Shown in pieces: positions 34,847 to 43,342 of a DNA stretch of 64,000 bases (positions are counted from its first letter, which is position 1; each line of letters starts with the position of its first letter). The DNA is from an uncultured Mycobacterium sp. (lineage in GTDB: Bacteria; Actinomycetota; Actinomycetes; Mycobacteriales; Mycobacteriaceae): contig FLQS01000019.1 in assembly GCA_900078375.1 (NCBI GenBank), forward strand, positions 33,534-97,533, written 5' to 3'. The position numbers and the translations under genes were made by a program. The notes under the pieces are model-generated. The model searched no databases and had not been told where the DNA came from. It saw only the letters and a program-made list of their open reading frames with translations.

Positions 34847-35836
34847 TCAGCTCGCTGGGCGGACCGACAGACCCGCGGCTCGATAGAGACCGTCGATAAC
34901 GGTCATGTTCTGGACCGCCTCCTCCGGCGTTGTCTTCACCGGTTCCCCGCGTAGCACCGCCGCGGCGAACGCATCCAGTTGATAGGCGTAGGTGGCGCGC
35001 GCCGGAAAGCGCTCCACCCGCTTTCCATCGGCGGAGCGGACCGAGAACCGCTGGAACGGGATCAGCGGATTGAGCCGCAACTCGCCGCGGGTACCAACCA
35101 CATTGGCAGTGAAGTGCGGGAGGTCTTTCGCCCACATCGCGCAATGCACCCGGCCGGTGTGCCCTTCGGGAAATTTCACCTCTGCCGTCATCGCCCGGTC
35201 GATCTCGCTGCCGCGCAATTTTGCTTGCGCTGAAACAACTTCCGGAGTCGAGCCGCCGAACGTGCGAATCATGTCCACCGCGTAGCAGCCCAGATCCATC
35301 AGCGAACCACCGCCGAGGGCGTAGTTGTAGCGGAAGTCGGAGAATTTCGGCAGCCAGAAACACGAGGCCGCCTCGACCCGTTCCAGCGTGCCCAACTCCC
35401 CCGACGCGATGATCTGCTCTACCCGGGCCGCAAACGGGTGGTAGCGGTAGTGAAATGCCTCCATCACCACGCGGTCGGACGTGGCGGCCAGATCGGCGAT
35501 TTCGCGAGCCTCGACGGCATTGGCCGTGAACGGCTTCTCACACAGCACATGCTTGCCTGCGTTGAGTGCGGCGCGAGTCCATTTGCCGTGCAGGCTGTTC
35601 GGCAGCGGGTTGTAGACCGCGTCCACATTGGGGTCTTCGATCAGCGCTTCGTAACTGTCATGCACCCCGGCGATGCCATGTTTGGCCGCGAACGCTTGCG
35701 CGCGCGACACGTCGCGGGCGGCGACCGCGGCTACCACGACTTCGCTGTTGTCTTTCGCGGGTTTGATGAGCGCATTCGGTGCAACGCGCGCCGCACCCAG
35801 GATGCCGATCCGCACCGGCCTGCCAGCTTCGGCCAT
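34847..35836 (-). CDS. Gfo/Idh/MocA-family NAD(P)-dependent oxidoreductase
   Basis: 329 residues from ATG 35836 (GTG at 35839 adjoining). N-terminal Rossmann domain RIGILGAARVAPNAL, the signature CEKPFT near residue 100, and a C-terminal alpha/beta domain with GGGSLMDLGCYAVDM. Members reduce or oxidise sugar hydroxyl/keto groups, often on nucleotide sugars. It follows the TylF-type methyltransferase gene by about 36 bp on the same strand, in a run downstream of DrrABC. It could act on a keto sugar produced nearby, for example by a GMC enzyme, but this is speculation. Confidence 0.8.
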   Translation of the reverse strand: MAEAGRPVRIGILGAARVAPNALIKPAKDNSEVVVAAVAARDVSRAQAFAAKHGIAGVHDSYEALIEDPNVDAVYNPLPNSLHGKWTRAALNAGKHVLCEKPFTANAVEAREIADLAATSDRVVMEAFHYRYHPFAARVEQIIASGELGTLERVEAASCFWLPKFSDFRYNYALGGGSLMDLGCYAVDMIRTFGGSTPEVVSAQAKLRGSEIDRAMTAEVKFPEGHTGRVHCAMWAKDLPHFTANVVGTRGELRLNPLIPFQRFSVRSADGKRVERFPARATYAYQLDAFAAAVLRGEPVKTTPEEAVQNMTVIDGLYRAAGLSVRPAS

Positions 35837-35874
35837 CACGATCTAGCGCTCGACCACGTATCCCTCGGTCGCGG

Positions 35875-36687
35875 CTATTTGCGCCACATGGCACCGGTTC
35901 CGTCGATGTCGGTGATCTCCGCGGTGATGCCGTGCTTGGCGCGGTAGTCGGTGACGGCCTGCTCGCACGCCTTCACCGCGTAGTAGTCATCGACGATGCA
36001 GAACCCGCCCGGCGACAACCGCGGGTAAAGCGCATCGAGCGCCTGGATCGTGGACTCGTAGAGGTCACCGTCGAGACGCAACAGCGAGATCTGCTCGATC
36101 GGGGCGTCCTGCAGCGTGTCCTTGAACCAGCCGGGCAGAAAACGGACCCGCTCGTCCAGCAGACCGTAACGCTCAAAGTTGGCCCTGACGTCGGCCTCCG
36201 ACACCCCAAGGATGCCCGCGGCGAACTCAGCCCTAATTCCTTTGTCCGCCTTGTAGTTCGCCGGATCCGAGCGCGGTACGCCCTGGAACGAATCGGCCAG
36301 CCACACGCTTCGCGTGTGATCTCCGTAGGCCGCCAACGTCGCGCGCATCAAGATGCATGCCCCACCGCGCCAGACGCCGCATTCGATGAGATCACCGGGG
36401 ATATCGTCGGCGATCACCGTTTCCACACAATGCTGCAGGCTGGTGAGCCGCTGCATGCCGATCATCGTCTCGGCCTCAGCCGGCCAGTCCAGGCCGAGAT
36501 CGCGGGCGCGGTGATCGCGCGGGCCCGAGCCGCGAACCATCGGGATGAAGGTGTTGACGGCCTTCAAGAGGATGCGGCGCCGCAGGGGCCAGTCCGAGGG
36601 AACCTTCTCGTGCATCCCGTACCTGGTGAGGTTCCGGCGGAGGAGGTCAAGATATAGCGACCGAACATCGTGATCGGTGATGGTCAA
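35875..36687 (-). CDS. TylF/MycF-type O-methyltransferase
   Basis: 270 residues from the TTG at 36687, preceded by AGAGGA; a GTG at 36705 would add six residues but has no ribosome site. Full macrocin-O-methyltransferase pattern: DLIECGVWRGGACI, VWLADSFQGVP, RLDGDLYESTIQALD, then the acidic VDDYY. These enzymes methylate deoxysugar hydroxyls with SAM and Mg2+. In GPL loci related enzymes methylate rhamnose or 6-deoxytalose. It lies 129 bp after drrC and 36 bp before the Gfo/Idh/MocA gene. This is the clearest TylF family member of the window. Confidence 0.85.
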   Translation of the reverse strand: MTITDHDVRSLYLDLLRRNLTRYGMHEKVPSDWPLRRRILLKAVNTFIPMVRGSGPRDHRARDLGLDWPAEAETMIGMQRLTSLQHCVETVIADDIPGDLIECGVWRGGACILMRATLAAYGDHTRSVWLADSFQGVPRSDPANYKADKGIRAEFAAGILGVSEADVRANFERYGLLDERVRFLPGWFKDTLQDAPIEQISLLRLDGDLYESTIQALDALYPRLSPGGFCIVDDYYAVKACEQAVTDYRAKHGITAEITDIDGTGAMWRK

Positions 36688-36816
36688 GGTTTCCTCTAAT
36701 CTCACTTGCGGTTACCAGCGGCGCTGAGTCTAGACAACCATCGACAATGCGTTCTTAACTTTGCCAAGATCGGCTGGCCGAGGTTCATTCCACGCCGCGT
36801 CCTGTCTGTCGGCACG

Positions 36817-37611
36817 TCAACGCGGCGACGCGGCCGCGGCACGGTAGCCGCTGATCGCCAGTGGCGCGAAGACCGCGGTCAAGCCGATCGCCCACATCGA
36901 GCTGAGCAGGAACGGCCACAACAACGGTCCGCCTTGGGCGAGTGCCCGCATGAACCCGATCGTCGGTGCCATCGGCTGGAACTCGATCAACGGCCGCAGC
37001 CACGCCGGCAACATTTCAACGGGCGGAGATCCCGAGCTCGCGAACACCGCACTCACCGACGGCACTCCCAGCCACATGAGTACGGTCCCTTGCCGGGAGC
37101 GCACCGAAATCGCGATGACGATCATCGAGTACACGATGACCACCCCTACTGGGACCAAGGTAAACGGGATCACCGCCAGCCAGCCGGCGTCGAAACGGAG
37201 TCCGAGCCCAATACCCACCGCAGTGATCAGCGTGGAGCCCACGAGTGTCCGCACCGCCTCGGCCAGCAGCCTGCCCGTCAGTGCGCTGGCCCGGTGCACC
37301 GGTAACACCCACAACTGGGAGAGCAATCCGCCGTCGCGCTCGAAGGGAATGGCCATACCGGCGGCAAGCGCCCCCAGCATCGCACCGGCCACCGCGCACG
37401 TCGGCACCAAGCCGTAGAGGCTGCCTGTACCGGTCAGCCGCACGATCGACTTTCCGACTAGAAGGTAGTAAGTGATCAGCAGTACCGTCGGGAACACCAG
37501 CGCCTGGATCGGCACGACGGGTTCGCGGCGCCAATGCTTGAGAAGCTGACCCGCGAAAAGCCAACTTTCCACGGCCAGTGACCGGCGCTGAGGCGACACA
37601 TCTGCAGTCAT
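36817..37611 (-). CDS. drrC: ABC transporter permease, DrrC-like
   Basis: 264 residues from ATG 37611, whose ATGA overlaps the drrB stop. About six transmembrane helices, for example residues 38-55 and 75-95; ABC2-type membrane protein with FERDGGLLSQLWVLPVHR before the third helix. With DrrA and DrrB it would form a lipid exporter like that for PDIM/PGL or the DrrABC set of the M. avium GPL locus. The frame is open further upstream, but that overlaps drrB entirely. Confidence 0.85.
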   Translation of the reverse strand: MTADVSPQRRSLAVESWLFAGQLLKHWRREPVVPIQALVFPTVLLITYYLLVGKSIVRLTGTGSLYGLVPTCAVAGAMLGALAAGMAIPFERDGGLLSQLWVLPVHRASALTGRLLAEAVRTLVGSTLITAVGIGLGLRFDAGWLAVIPFTLVPVGVVIVYSMIVIAISVRSRQGTVLMWLGVPSVSAVFASSGSPPVEMLPAWLRPLIEFQPMAPTIGFMRALAQGGPLLWPFLLSSMWAIGLTAVFAPLAISGYRAAAASPR

Positions 37612-38363
37612 TCCGTCCGCCTCTGCATCCGCGCCGCGAGTGCGGCGAACACCACCAGCAACCCGATGCACCATGCGACGCTGGTCGCGAGATTGGTCCC
37701 GTCCACGTGGCCGGTGGCGAATCCGCGCAGAGTTTCCGTCACCTGTGAGACGGGCTGATACTGCACGAACGGGTGCAGCCAGTCGGGGAACGACTCGGCC
37801 GGTGCCATCCCGGTGGACAGCATGGTCAGCAACAGCTGGGGCACGATGAGCACCTGGCTGGCCGCGCCGGTTCGCCCGATTTTGCCCCCGGCAAGCCGGA
37901 GCCCGATGGCATCGGCTCCCAGCGACAGCGCCAGCGTCAGTACCAGGAAAAGAACCACCGAGGCCACTCCGTAGCCGAATCCACCGACAATGCGGAAGCC
38001 GAACGCATACCCGACGGCGACTGCGGCGACTAAGGCGACGACGCCGCGAAACAGGCAATACAACATGCGCGCTGTCAGCGGTGTGAACGCCGGCATGGGC
38101 AGGGTGGAGATCCGCACCCCGAAGTCGGAGCCCTCGTCTCGGGCCGCACGATCGGTGGTCGTCAGTGCGCCGAGCAACATCACCTGCACGACGATCACCG
38201 GGAGAACGTACTGGGGGTAACTCATGTCACCGGTGTCGATCACGTTGCGTAGCGCGAAGTTGAAGACGATGAAGCTACCGATGGACGCCACAACCGCGAA
38301 CGGCAGATCGTCGCGCAACGCGCCGCGCACAATGCGCTCGGTCAGCGCAGCAACGGCGCTCAT
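37608..38363 (-). CDS. drrB: ABC transporter permease, DrrB-like
   Basis: 251 residues, ABC2-type membrane protein with about six helices. The ATG at 38363 overlaps the drrA stop (ATGA), and its own stop overlaps drrC in the same way, so the three subunits are translationally coupled and probably made in fixed ratio. Cytosolic segment ARDEGSDFGVRISTLPMP resembles the coupling region before helix three in DrrB. Predicted to form the export channel with DrrC. Confidence 0.85.
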   Translation of the reverse strand: MSAVAALTERIVRGALRDDLPFAVVASIGSFIVFNFALRNVIDTGDMSYPQYVLPVIVVQVMLLGALTTTDRAARDEGSDFGVRISTLPMPAFTPLTARMLYCLFRGVVALVAAVAVGYAFGFRIVGGFGYGVASVVLFLVLTLALSLGADAIGLRLAGGKIGRTGAASQVLIVPQLLLTMLSTGMAPAESFPDWLHPFVQYQPVSQVTETLRGFATGHVDGTNLATSVAWCIGLLVVFAALAARMQRRTE

Positions 38364-39289
38364 GCAGTGACGCCGCCGGTAAGGCGAAGAAATACCTCGT
38401 CCAACGACGGTTTGCGCAGTGAGATGTCGAGCAGTTCGACACCCAACTGGTCGACCCGTCGGAAGACCTCGCTCAGTGTCGCAACGCCATTGGACGCCAA
38501 CACCGACACGGTGTTGGCGTCCTGATCGATCTGGGCCTCCTCGAGGTCGGCCACGGCGGCCAAGATCTTGGGCAGTTCACCGGGGTCCAGAGGACTGACC
38601 GTGCAGTAGCTGACGCCCACCCGGCTCTTCAGGTCATCGGCCGTCCCGCTGGCGACTATGCGACCGTGATCGATCACCACGATCGAATCGCTGAGCACAT
38701 CGGCTTCCTCGAGGTACTGCGTCGTGAGCAGCACCGTGACACCTTGAGTCGACAACGATGACACCAGGCCCCACACGTCGCGGCGGCTACGCGGGTCCAA
38801 ACCGGTCGTCGGTTCGTCGAGGAACAGGACTTTGGGCGGAACCACCAGTGCAGCAGCGATATCGATGCGCCGGCGCATGCCACCGGAATAGGTCAGCACC
38901 GGTCGATCAGCGGCGTGCACCATGTCGAACTGCTCGATCAGGGCCTCGGCCCGCAGCTGTGCATGTTTGCGCAGCATGCCCCGCAGCCGGCAGAACAGCA
39001 CCAGGTTTTCCCGTCCGGTGAGCTGCCAGTCGAGCGCGGCATGCTGGCCGGTCATCGCGATACTTGACCGCACTTGACCCGGTTGAGCGACGACGTCGTA
39101 GCCGGCGACTATCGCGGTGCCCGTGGTGGGCCGCAGCAGCGTGGACAAGATTTTGATCAGGGTCGTCTTGCCGGCTCCGTTATGTCCCAGCAAAGCGCAG
39201 ATCGATCCCGCGGGGACCGAAAAGCTCACGTCCTGTAACGCGCGTATGCCACCGTCAAACGTTTTAGCTACGCGTTCCAGCTCAATCAC
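38360..39289 (-). CDS. drrA: ABC transporter ATP-binding protein, DrrA-like
   Basis: 309 residues. Walker A GHNGAGKTT at 35-43, Q-loop region MTGQHAALDWQLTGREN, signature YSGGMRRRIDIAAAL near 140-155, Walker B FLDEPTTGLDP, and a C-terminal DrrA-type extension ending SLDEVFLRLTGG. Energises DrrB/DrrC. The GTG start at 39289 has no Shine-Dalgarno; TACTAT ends 6 nt upstream, pointing to a leaderless mRNA starting at this codon. First gene of drrABC. Confidence 0.9.
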   Translation of the reverse strand: MIELERVAKTFDGGIRALQDVSFSVPAGSICALLGHNGAGKTTLIKILSTLLRPTTGTAIVAGYDVVAQPGQVRSSIAMTGQHAALDWQLTGRENLVLFCRLRGMLRKHAQLRAEALIEQFDMVHAADRPVLTYSGGMRRRIDIAAALVVPPKVLFLDEPTTGLDPRSRRDVWGLVSSLSTQGVTVLLTTQYLEEADVLSDSIVVIDHGRIVASGTADDLKSRVGVSYCTVSPLDPGELPKILAAVADLEEAQIDQDANTVSVLASNGVATLSEVFRRVDQLGVELLDISLRKPSLDEVFLRLTGGVTA

Positions 39290-39295
39290 GCAGTC

Positions 39296-39301
39296 ATAGT
39301 A
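39296..39301 (-). promoter_or_regulatory. -10 box TACTAT of a probable leaderless drrABC promoter
   Basis: TANNNT on the minus strand, 6 nt before the GTG of drrA. Confidence 0.55.
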
Positions 39302-39374
39302 GCGGGCACCGAAGGCGTTCGAACCAGAAACTGACGCAGGCGACAGGACCGCCTGTCACGGGCGCCGGCTGCGA

Positions 39375-40640
39375 TCAACCAACACGTCGCCGGGCAAAAT
39401 CTGCCAAGAGATCCCCGGCGGCCACGGCGCTTTCGGCGGGTTTACTCATCTGACTGGCGACCGCACGAGCCCGCACAGCGCAGTCCGGTTCGAGGATGGC
39501 ACGCAAGTCGGCGACCATCGTCTTCTCGGTGGTCGCCGAGAAGCGACGGGCCGTGCCGACTTTCAGCCGTTTGACCGCGGCGCCCCACATCAGCTGAACG
39601 TCCGCCATCCAGAGAATCAGGGTGGGCACCCCCGCACGCAGCCCGGCCGCGGTGGTACCCGCGCCACCGTGATGCACGACAGCGCGGCAGGCCGGAAAGA
39701 TCGTCGCGTAATTCACCGCACCCACCACCTTGACGTGGTCGAGGCCGGACTGCTCACTGAAGTCGCTCCACCCGGCTCCGATCAATGCCCGCTCCCCCAG
39801 CTGCGCGCACGCCGCACCAATCATCGCCAGGGTCTCGGCCGGCGATTCCACCGGGATGCTGCCGAACCCGAAGAAGATCGGCGGCTTTCCCGCGGCGATC
39901 CACGCCTGCACCTCCTTGTCGGCGTCCGTCGGAGACTCCAGCGTCAGCGTCCCGACGAATGGTCGCCGATCGCCCCAGCGGGCCCACTCCTCGGCCAGCC
40001 CGGGGAAGCACACTTCGTCATAGGCCTGGATTTCCAGAGATCCGCGGTCGATGATGCGCCGGGGCCCCGACGCCGTCGCCGTCGGCAAGCCCAGTTCACG
40101 ACGCTGGACACCGTCGACCTTTCTGACTCCGCGCCACACCACCCACTCATAGGCCGTCATCGCCGCGCGAACCACCGGCGCGGGCAGCTTGGGCACGAGG
40201 TGGCCGTTGACCCGAATCGGAAACCAGAGCAGCGTCGCCAACGGAATGCGGCGATACTCGGCCACGCTGACCGCGAGTTCCTGGTAGGCCACGCCCGTCA
40301 CCAGGAGGTCAGCACCCTCCGTCACCGATGCGAGTGTCGTGCTCATCTGCGCCCACGCCTGGGTACCGGGCTCCCGGGATTCCTGCAGCAGCTTCTTCAA
40401 CTCCTGGAGGTTCCAGAAGTTTCGGAAGAATCGCTTCCAGAAGTCGCGCGTCGCTTCCAGCCATTCCTGCGTATCCGGCCCGTACCCGACCGCGCCAAGC
40501 CCGACGGATTCGGCGGCCGCAATCAGATCCGGCGGCACCGCCATACACACATCGTGTCCCCGACGCGCCAGTTCACGGCCAGCGGCGATGCCGGGCTCGA
40601 CATCACCTCGGGTTCCATAGAAAGCGAGCACGAATTTCAT
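39375..40640 (-). CDS. GT1-family (MGT/GPL Gtf-type) glycosyltransferase
   Basis: 421 residues from ATG 40640 (MKFVLAFYGTRGDVEP). Acceptor half with VPPDLIAAAESVG; donor half with FGSIPVESP and HHGGAGTTAAGLRAG. The usual DQ is VQ here (MADVQLMWG), so the acidic partner is lost and a different sugar donor is likely. It is followed 85 bp downstream by drrABC, which has its own promoter, and is preceded by the sulfotransferase gene on the same strand. Acceptor unknown. Confidence 0.9.
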   Translation of the reverse strand: MKFVLAFYGTRGDVEPGIAAGRELARRGHDVCMAVPPDLIAAAESVGLGAVGYGPDTQEWLEATRDFWKRFFRNFWNLQELKKLLQESREPGTQAWAQMSTTLASVTEGADLLVTGVAYQELAVSVAEYRRIPLATLLWFPIRVNGHLVPKLPAPVVRAAMTAYEWVVWRGVRKVDGVQRRELGLPTATASGPRRIIDRGSLEIQAYDEVCFPGLAEEWARWGDRRPFVGTLTLESPTDADKEVQAWIAAGKPPIFFGFGSIPVESPAETLAMIGAACAQLGERALIGAGWSDFSEQSGLDHVKVVGAVNYATIFPACRAVVHHGGAGTTAAGLRAGVPTLILWMADVQLMWGAAVKRLKVGTARRFSATTEKTMVADLRAILEPDCAVRARAVASQMSKPAESAVAAGDLLADFARRRVG

Positions 40641-40765
40641 CGCCGTATGTGGCCCTTCACCTTCAGCACTTGGTCCGCGCAATGAAAGCAGGAGCCGCGG
40701 GCCCCTGCTCAGCGGCCCAGCGTAACGCGATACCTGCGCAACTCAGTCGAATTCCCGAACTGGGA

Positions 40766-41821
40766 CTAGGCCCACGTACCTCTGCGTCGATGAAGCAGTG
40801 CGAGGGCCTCGAGGCCTAGCTTGACGAGGAACGGAGACATCAACCGACTTAGCGTGCCGAAACGGCGGTCGTTCTCGAACGCTGCGCGGAAGCCTCGTTC
40901 GCTCAACCGGTATGCCTCGTAGACGCGATCCAGCTCGGACCGGTCCAACGGCTCGTCGCCAGCGGCGCAGCGCATCGCGTCGTAAACGGCGGCGACCCAA
41001 TCGCCGCCGAATGGCTCCTCCACGGCACCAAAGTGCCGGTGGTGCTGAAGGTCCGGGCTGAGGAACCTTTCGATCGCGCCCTCGTCCTGGGTGCTGAGAT
41101 CGACTCCGAGTGCCACCGAGACCCGCTTGACTTCCTGGCGCCAATCCTCGAGGAGGTTGGCGTACTCGACGAACACACGTGGCACATCGCGGGTGTTTCG
41201 CTCGGCCAACAGCGAGTATTTGAGCCACCAGGCCATCGTGAGCTCCGGTGAGTCTCGAACGTAGTGCTGGTAGTCAGCACGTTTGGCCAGCGACCCGATG
41301 ATCTCCTGCGGGTGGCGCACTGAGATCACGGCTGCGATGTCGAACCCGGCCTGACTCGCGGCCTCGAACCACAAGCCGGGCATCATCGTCATCTTCGGTT
41401 CCTTGATGATCACCAGTGGCGCGGTCGGCAGCGTAGTGAGGTAGGCCCTGATTTTGTCGACATACGCGGTATTGCTCTCGACGTCGAACGCGCCTTCCTC
41501 CTGCGCGCGCAACGACATGTCGTATCCCGAACTGCCATGGCCGCGCAGGATTTCCTGGTTCAGATGGATGGCCCTGCGGGGCTCCCAATAGCCACGGCGA
41601 TTCTCCCGGGTCGCACCTAACAGACCCGACGGAAGAGCCGCCCCGCTCAACGAGAGCACCCGGGTCAGCGCCGATGTTCCAGATCGCCCGAAGCCGAGAA
41701 CAAAGAGAATGACCGGGCGGCCCGGCGCACCCCTTGGCGCCAACCCCGGGCCATCCACCTGCAGAACCCGCGAATTGAAGCCCGCAGTGCGCTTGCTGGC
41801 GCTGCGACGACTTCCGATCAC
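40766..41821 (-). CDS. PAPS-dependent sulfotransferase family protein
   Basis: 351 residues from the GTG at 41821. The 5'-phosphosulfate loop GFGRSGTSALTRVL lies at residues 43-56, and the 3'-phosphate region VISVRHPQEIIGSLAKR near 165. The family transfers sulfate from PAPS to hydroxyl groups; sulfated sugars or lipids are known in mycobacteria. TATTGT ends 6 nt before the chosen GTG and no Shine-Dalgarno is present, so the start is probably leaderless; an open extension to 41875 would run through that box. Divergent from the PapA-like acyltransferase. Sulfation of the locus product is the natural inference, not shown. Confidence 0.8.
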   Translation of the reverse strand: MIGSRRSASKRTAGFNSRVLQVDGPGLAPRGAPGRPVILFVLGFGRSGTSALTRVLSLSGAALPSGLLGATRENRRGYWEPRRAIHLNQEILRGHGSSGYDMSLRAQEEGAFDVESNTAYVDKIRAYLTTLPTAPLVIIKEPKMTMMPGLWFEAASQAGFDIAAVISVRHPQEIIGSLAKRADYQHYVRDSPELTMAWWLKYSLLAERNTRDVPRVFVEYANLLEDWRQEVKRVSVALGVDLSTQDEGAIERFLSPDLQHHRHFGAVEEPFGGDWVAAVYDAMRCAAGDEPLDRSELDRVYEAYRLSERGFRAAFENDRRFGTLSRLMSPFLVKLGLEALALLHRRRGTWA

Positions 41822-41827
41822 AGCGAT

Positions 41828-41833
41828 ACAATA
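41828..41833 (-). promoter_or_regulatory. -10 box TATTGT of a probable leaderless promoter (sulfotransferase)
   Basis: TANNNT on the minus strand, 6 nt before the GTG at 41821. Confidence 0.5.
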
Positions 41834-41913
41834 GGGTGACCTTTTTGCATCAGCAAGGTACAACCCGCCACCCACAGCTATTCATAGTGAGCGGTTCGGC
41901 GCGTTTCTGTGGC

Positions 41914-41919
41914 TACCCT
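41914..41919 (+). promoter_or_regulatory. -10 box TACCCT of a probable leaderless promoter (PapA-like acyltransferase)
   Basis: TANNNT on the plus strand, 6 nt before the GTG at 41926; faces the sulfotransferase promoter across about 80 bp. Confidence 0.45.
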
Positions 41920-41925
41920 GACGTG

Positions 41926-43326
41926 GTGAATCGGTTCGATCGCAGCAAGACCCGCGCCCGCACATCAACTGACCATGCGGTGCCGGACAACCGACTCGCA
42001 TTGATGGACCAGGCGTTTTACGCCGGTCATCGTGCTGCCGGCCAGAACGAAGTCATGCAGGTCGTGTGGGTTTACGACCGACCAATCGACCACGACGGTA
42101 TCCGGCGGTTGCACCGCAATCTCGCCAGCGGCGCGTTGGGACGACGGATCGAACGTTCACCCCTACCGTTCGGCCGTTACCGGTGGGTCGCCGATGTCCA
42201 ACCACCAGCACTCGACGTCACCGAAACTCCTCGTCCCCGTGCTGAATTCGCCGACTGGCTAGACGAGCGCGTGCGGATGCCCATCGATCCCGAGTCAGGT
42301 CCCGGTTGGCGTCTGAGCGTCGTCCCGTTTACCGACGGCACCTCCGCACTCACGATCGTGCTCTCCCACTACGTCGTCGACGGCATCGGCGCCGTCGGCG
42401 CGATCACGCTTGCGATCATGGGCGACACCAGCGGTTACGACTACCCGCCACCACAGTCGCGGTCCCGACTAAAAGGCTCGGTTCAGGATCTCGGCGACAC
42501 CCTGCGGGAAACACCCGTGACGGCCCGGGCGCTTGTTGCGGCGCTCAAGGAGGCTCGGCGTCGCCGTAACGATGTTGCCCGCCCGCAGGCACCACAACAG
42601 GTCGCGATAACCGCGGGTGACGCCGATGAGCTCGTCACCATCCCCGGTATCTGGATCCGGCTGAACCTGTCTGACTGGACCGCCCGCGCCGAGGCTCTCG
42701 GCGGAACGACCGGCGCGTTCGCGGCGGCGATGACGGCGAAATTCGACGAGCTCATGGGACGCGACCACGGCGATGCCCCCGACGTCAAGGTTCTGCTTCT
42801 CGTGAACGACCGCACCCAAGGCGACGCACGCGCTGTCGCCGTGTCGTTCGCTCGGGTCGGCATCGAGCCGAGTGGGGTGACGTCGGATCTCAGCGGTGTC
42901 CGGGCCGCGATCAAAGACGCCGTCAAGACCCTCCGCGAAACACCGGACGAGTCAGAGCAATTCGTGGCGCTGGCACCTTTCACCACGAAGCGGACGTGGA
43001 AACAGCTGATCGACTATGCGCTCAGTGACCCCGAGCGGCCGGCTGTCTGCTCCAATCTCGGCGAAGTCGGACCGGTGGTGAGCCGCCCGGACGGCACCCT
43101 CTGCGATCACGCCTTCATCCGCGGGTCGAGCCAGCACCTCACCAGGGAGTGGCGGGACCGGATGGGCAGCCAATTACAACTCTTTTGCGGGCTTGGGGCC
43201 GAAGTCAACAAGGTCGGCATCCACGTTCGCGCCTACCAACCAGGCAGCCTGACCACGACGGACGACCTACGCGAGCTGGCTGTGAAGGTGTTGGCTGAGT
43301 TCGGCCTGGCCGGCGAAATCGAGTGA
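41926..43326 (+). CDS. Condensation/PapA-like acyltransferase
   Basis: 466 residues from the GTG at 41926; in-frame codons reach back to 41836 but overlap the sulfotransferase promoter. Chloramphenicol-acetyltransferase-type fold suggested by SHYVVDGIG near residue 147, a variant of HHxxxDG in which the first His is Ser and the catalytic second His and Asp are kept. A later NLGEVG segment is reminiscent of the DFG-like bridge motif. PapA enzymes esterify sugars or diols with acyl groups from a PKS or CoA. With a PKS at 55-64 kb, it could place a polyketide acyl chain on the glycolipid; this is inference. A wax-ester-synthase-like or free condensation enzyme is an alternative. Confidence 0.7.
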   Translation: MNRFDRSKTRARTSTDHAVPDNRLALMDQAFYAGHRAAGQNEVMQVVWVYDRPIDHDGIRRLHRNLASGALGRRIERSPLPFGRYRWVADVQPPALDVTETPRPRAEFADWLDERVRMPIDPESGPGWRLSVVPFTDGTSALTIVLSHYVVDGIGAVGAITLAIMGDTSGYDYPPPQSRSRLKGSVQDLGDTLRETPVTARALVAALKEARRRRNDVARPQAPQQVAITAGDADELVTIPGIWIRLNLSDWTARAEALGGTTGAFAAAMTAKFDELMGRDHGDAPDVKVLLLVNDRTQGDARAVAVSFARVGIEPSGVTSDLSGVRAAIKDAVKTLRETPDESEQFVALAPFTTKRTWKQLIDYALSDPERPAVCSNLGEVGPVVSRPDGTLCDHAFIRGSSQHLTREWRDRMGSQLQLFCGLGAEVNKVGIHVRAYQPGSLTTTDDLRELAVKVLAEFGLAGEIE

Positions 43327-43342
43327 CGATCCAGCGTCGAGG

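Noticed and set aside
36817..39289. Reading DrrABC and the PKS as a PDIM/phenolic glycolipid locus
   Set aside because: No ppsA-E, mas or MmpL7-type gene is present, and DrrABC also occurs in GPL loci. The mbtH-NRPS start, MmpS4/MmpL4a/4b and Gtf/Atf paralogs fit GPL better.
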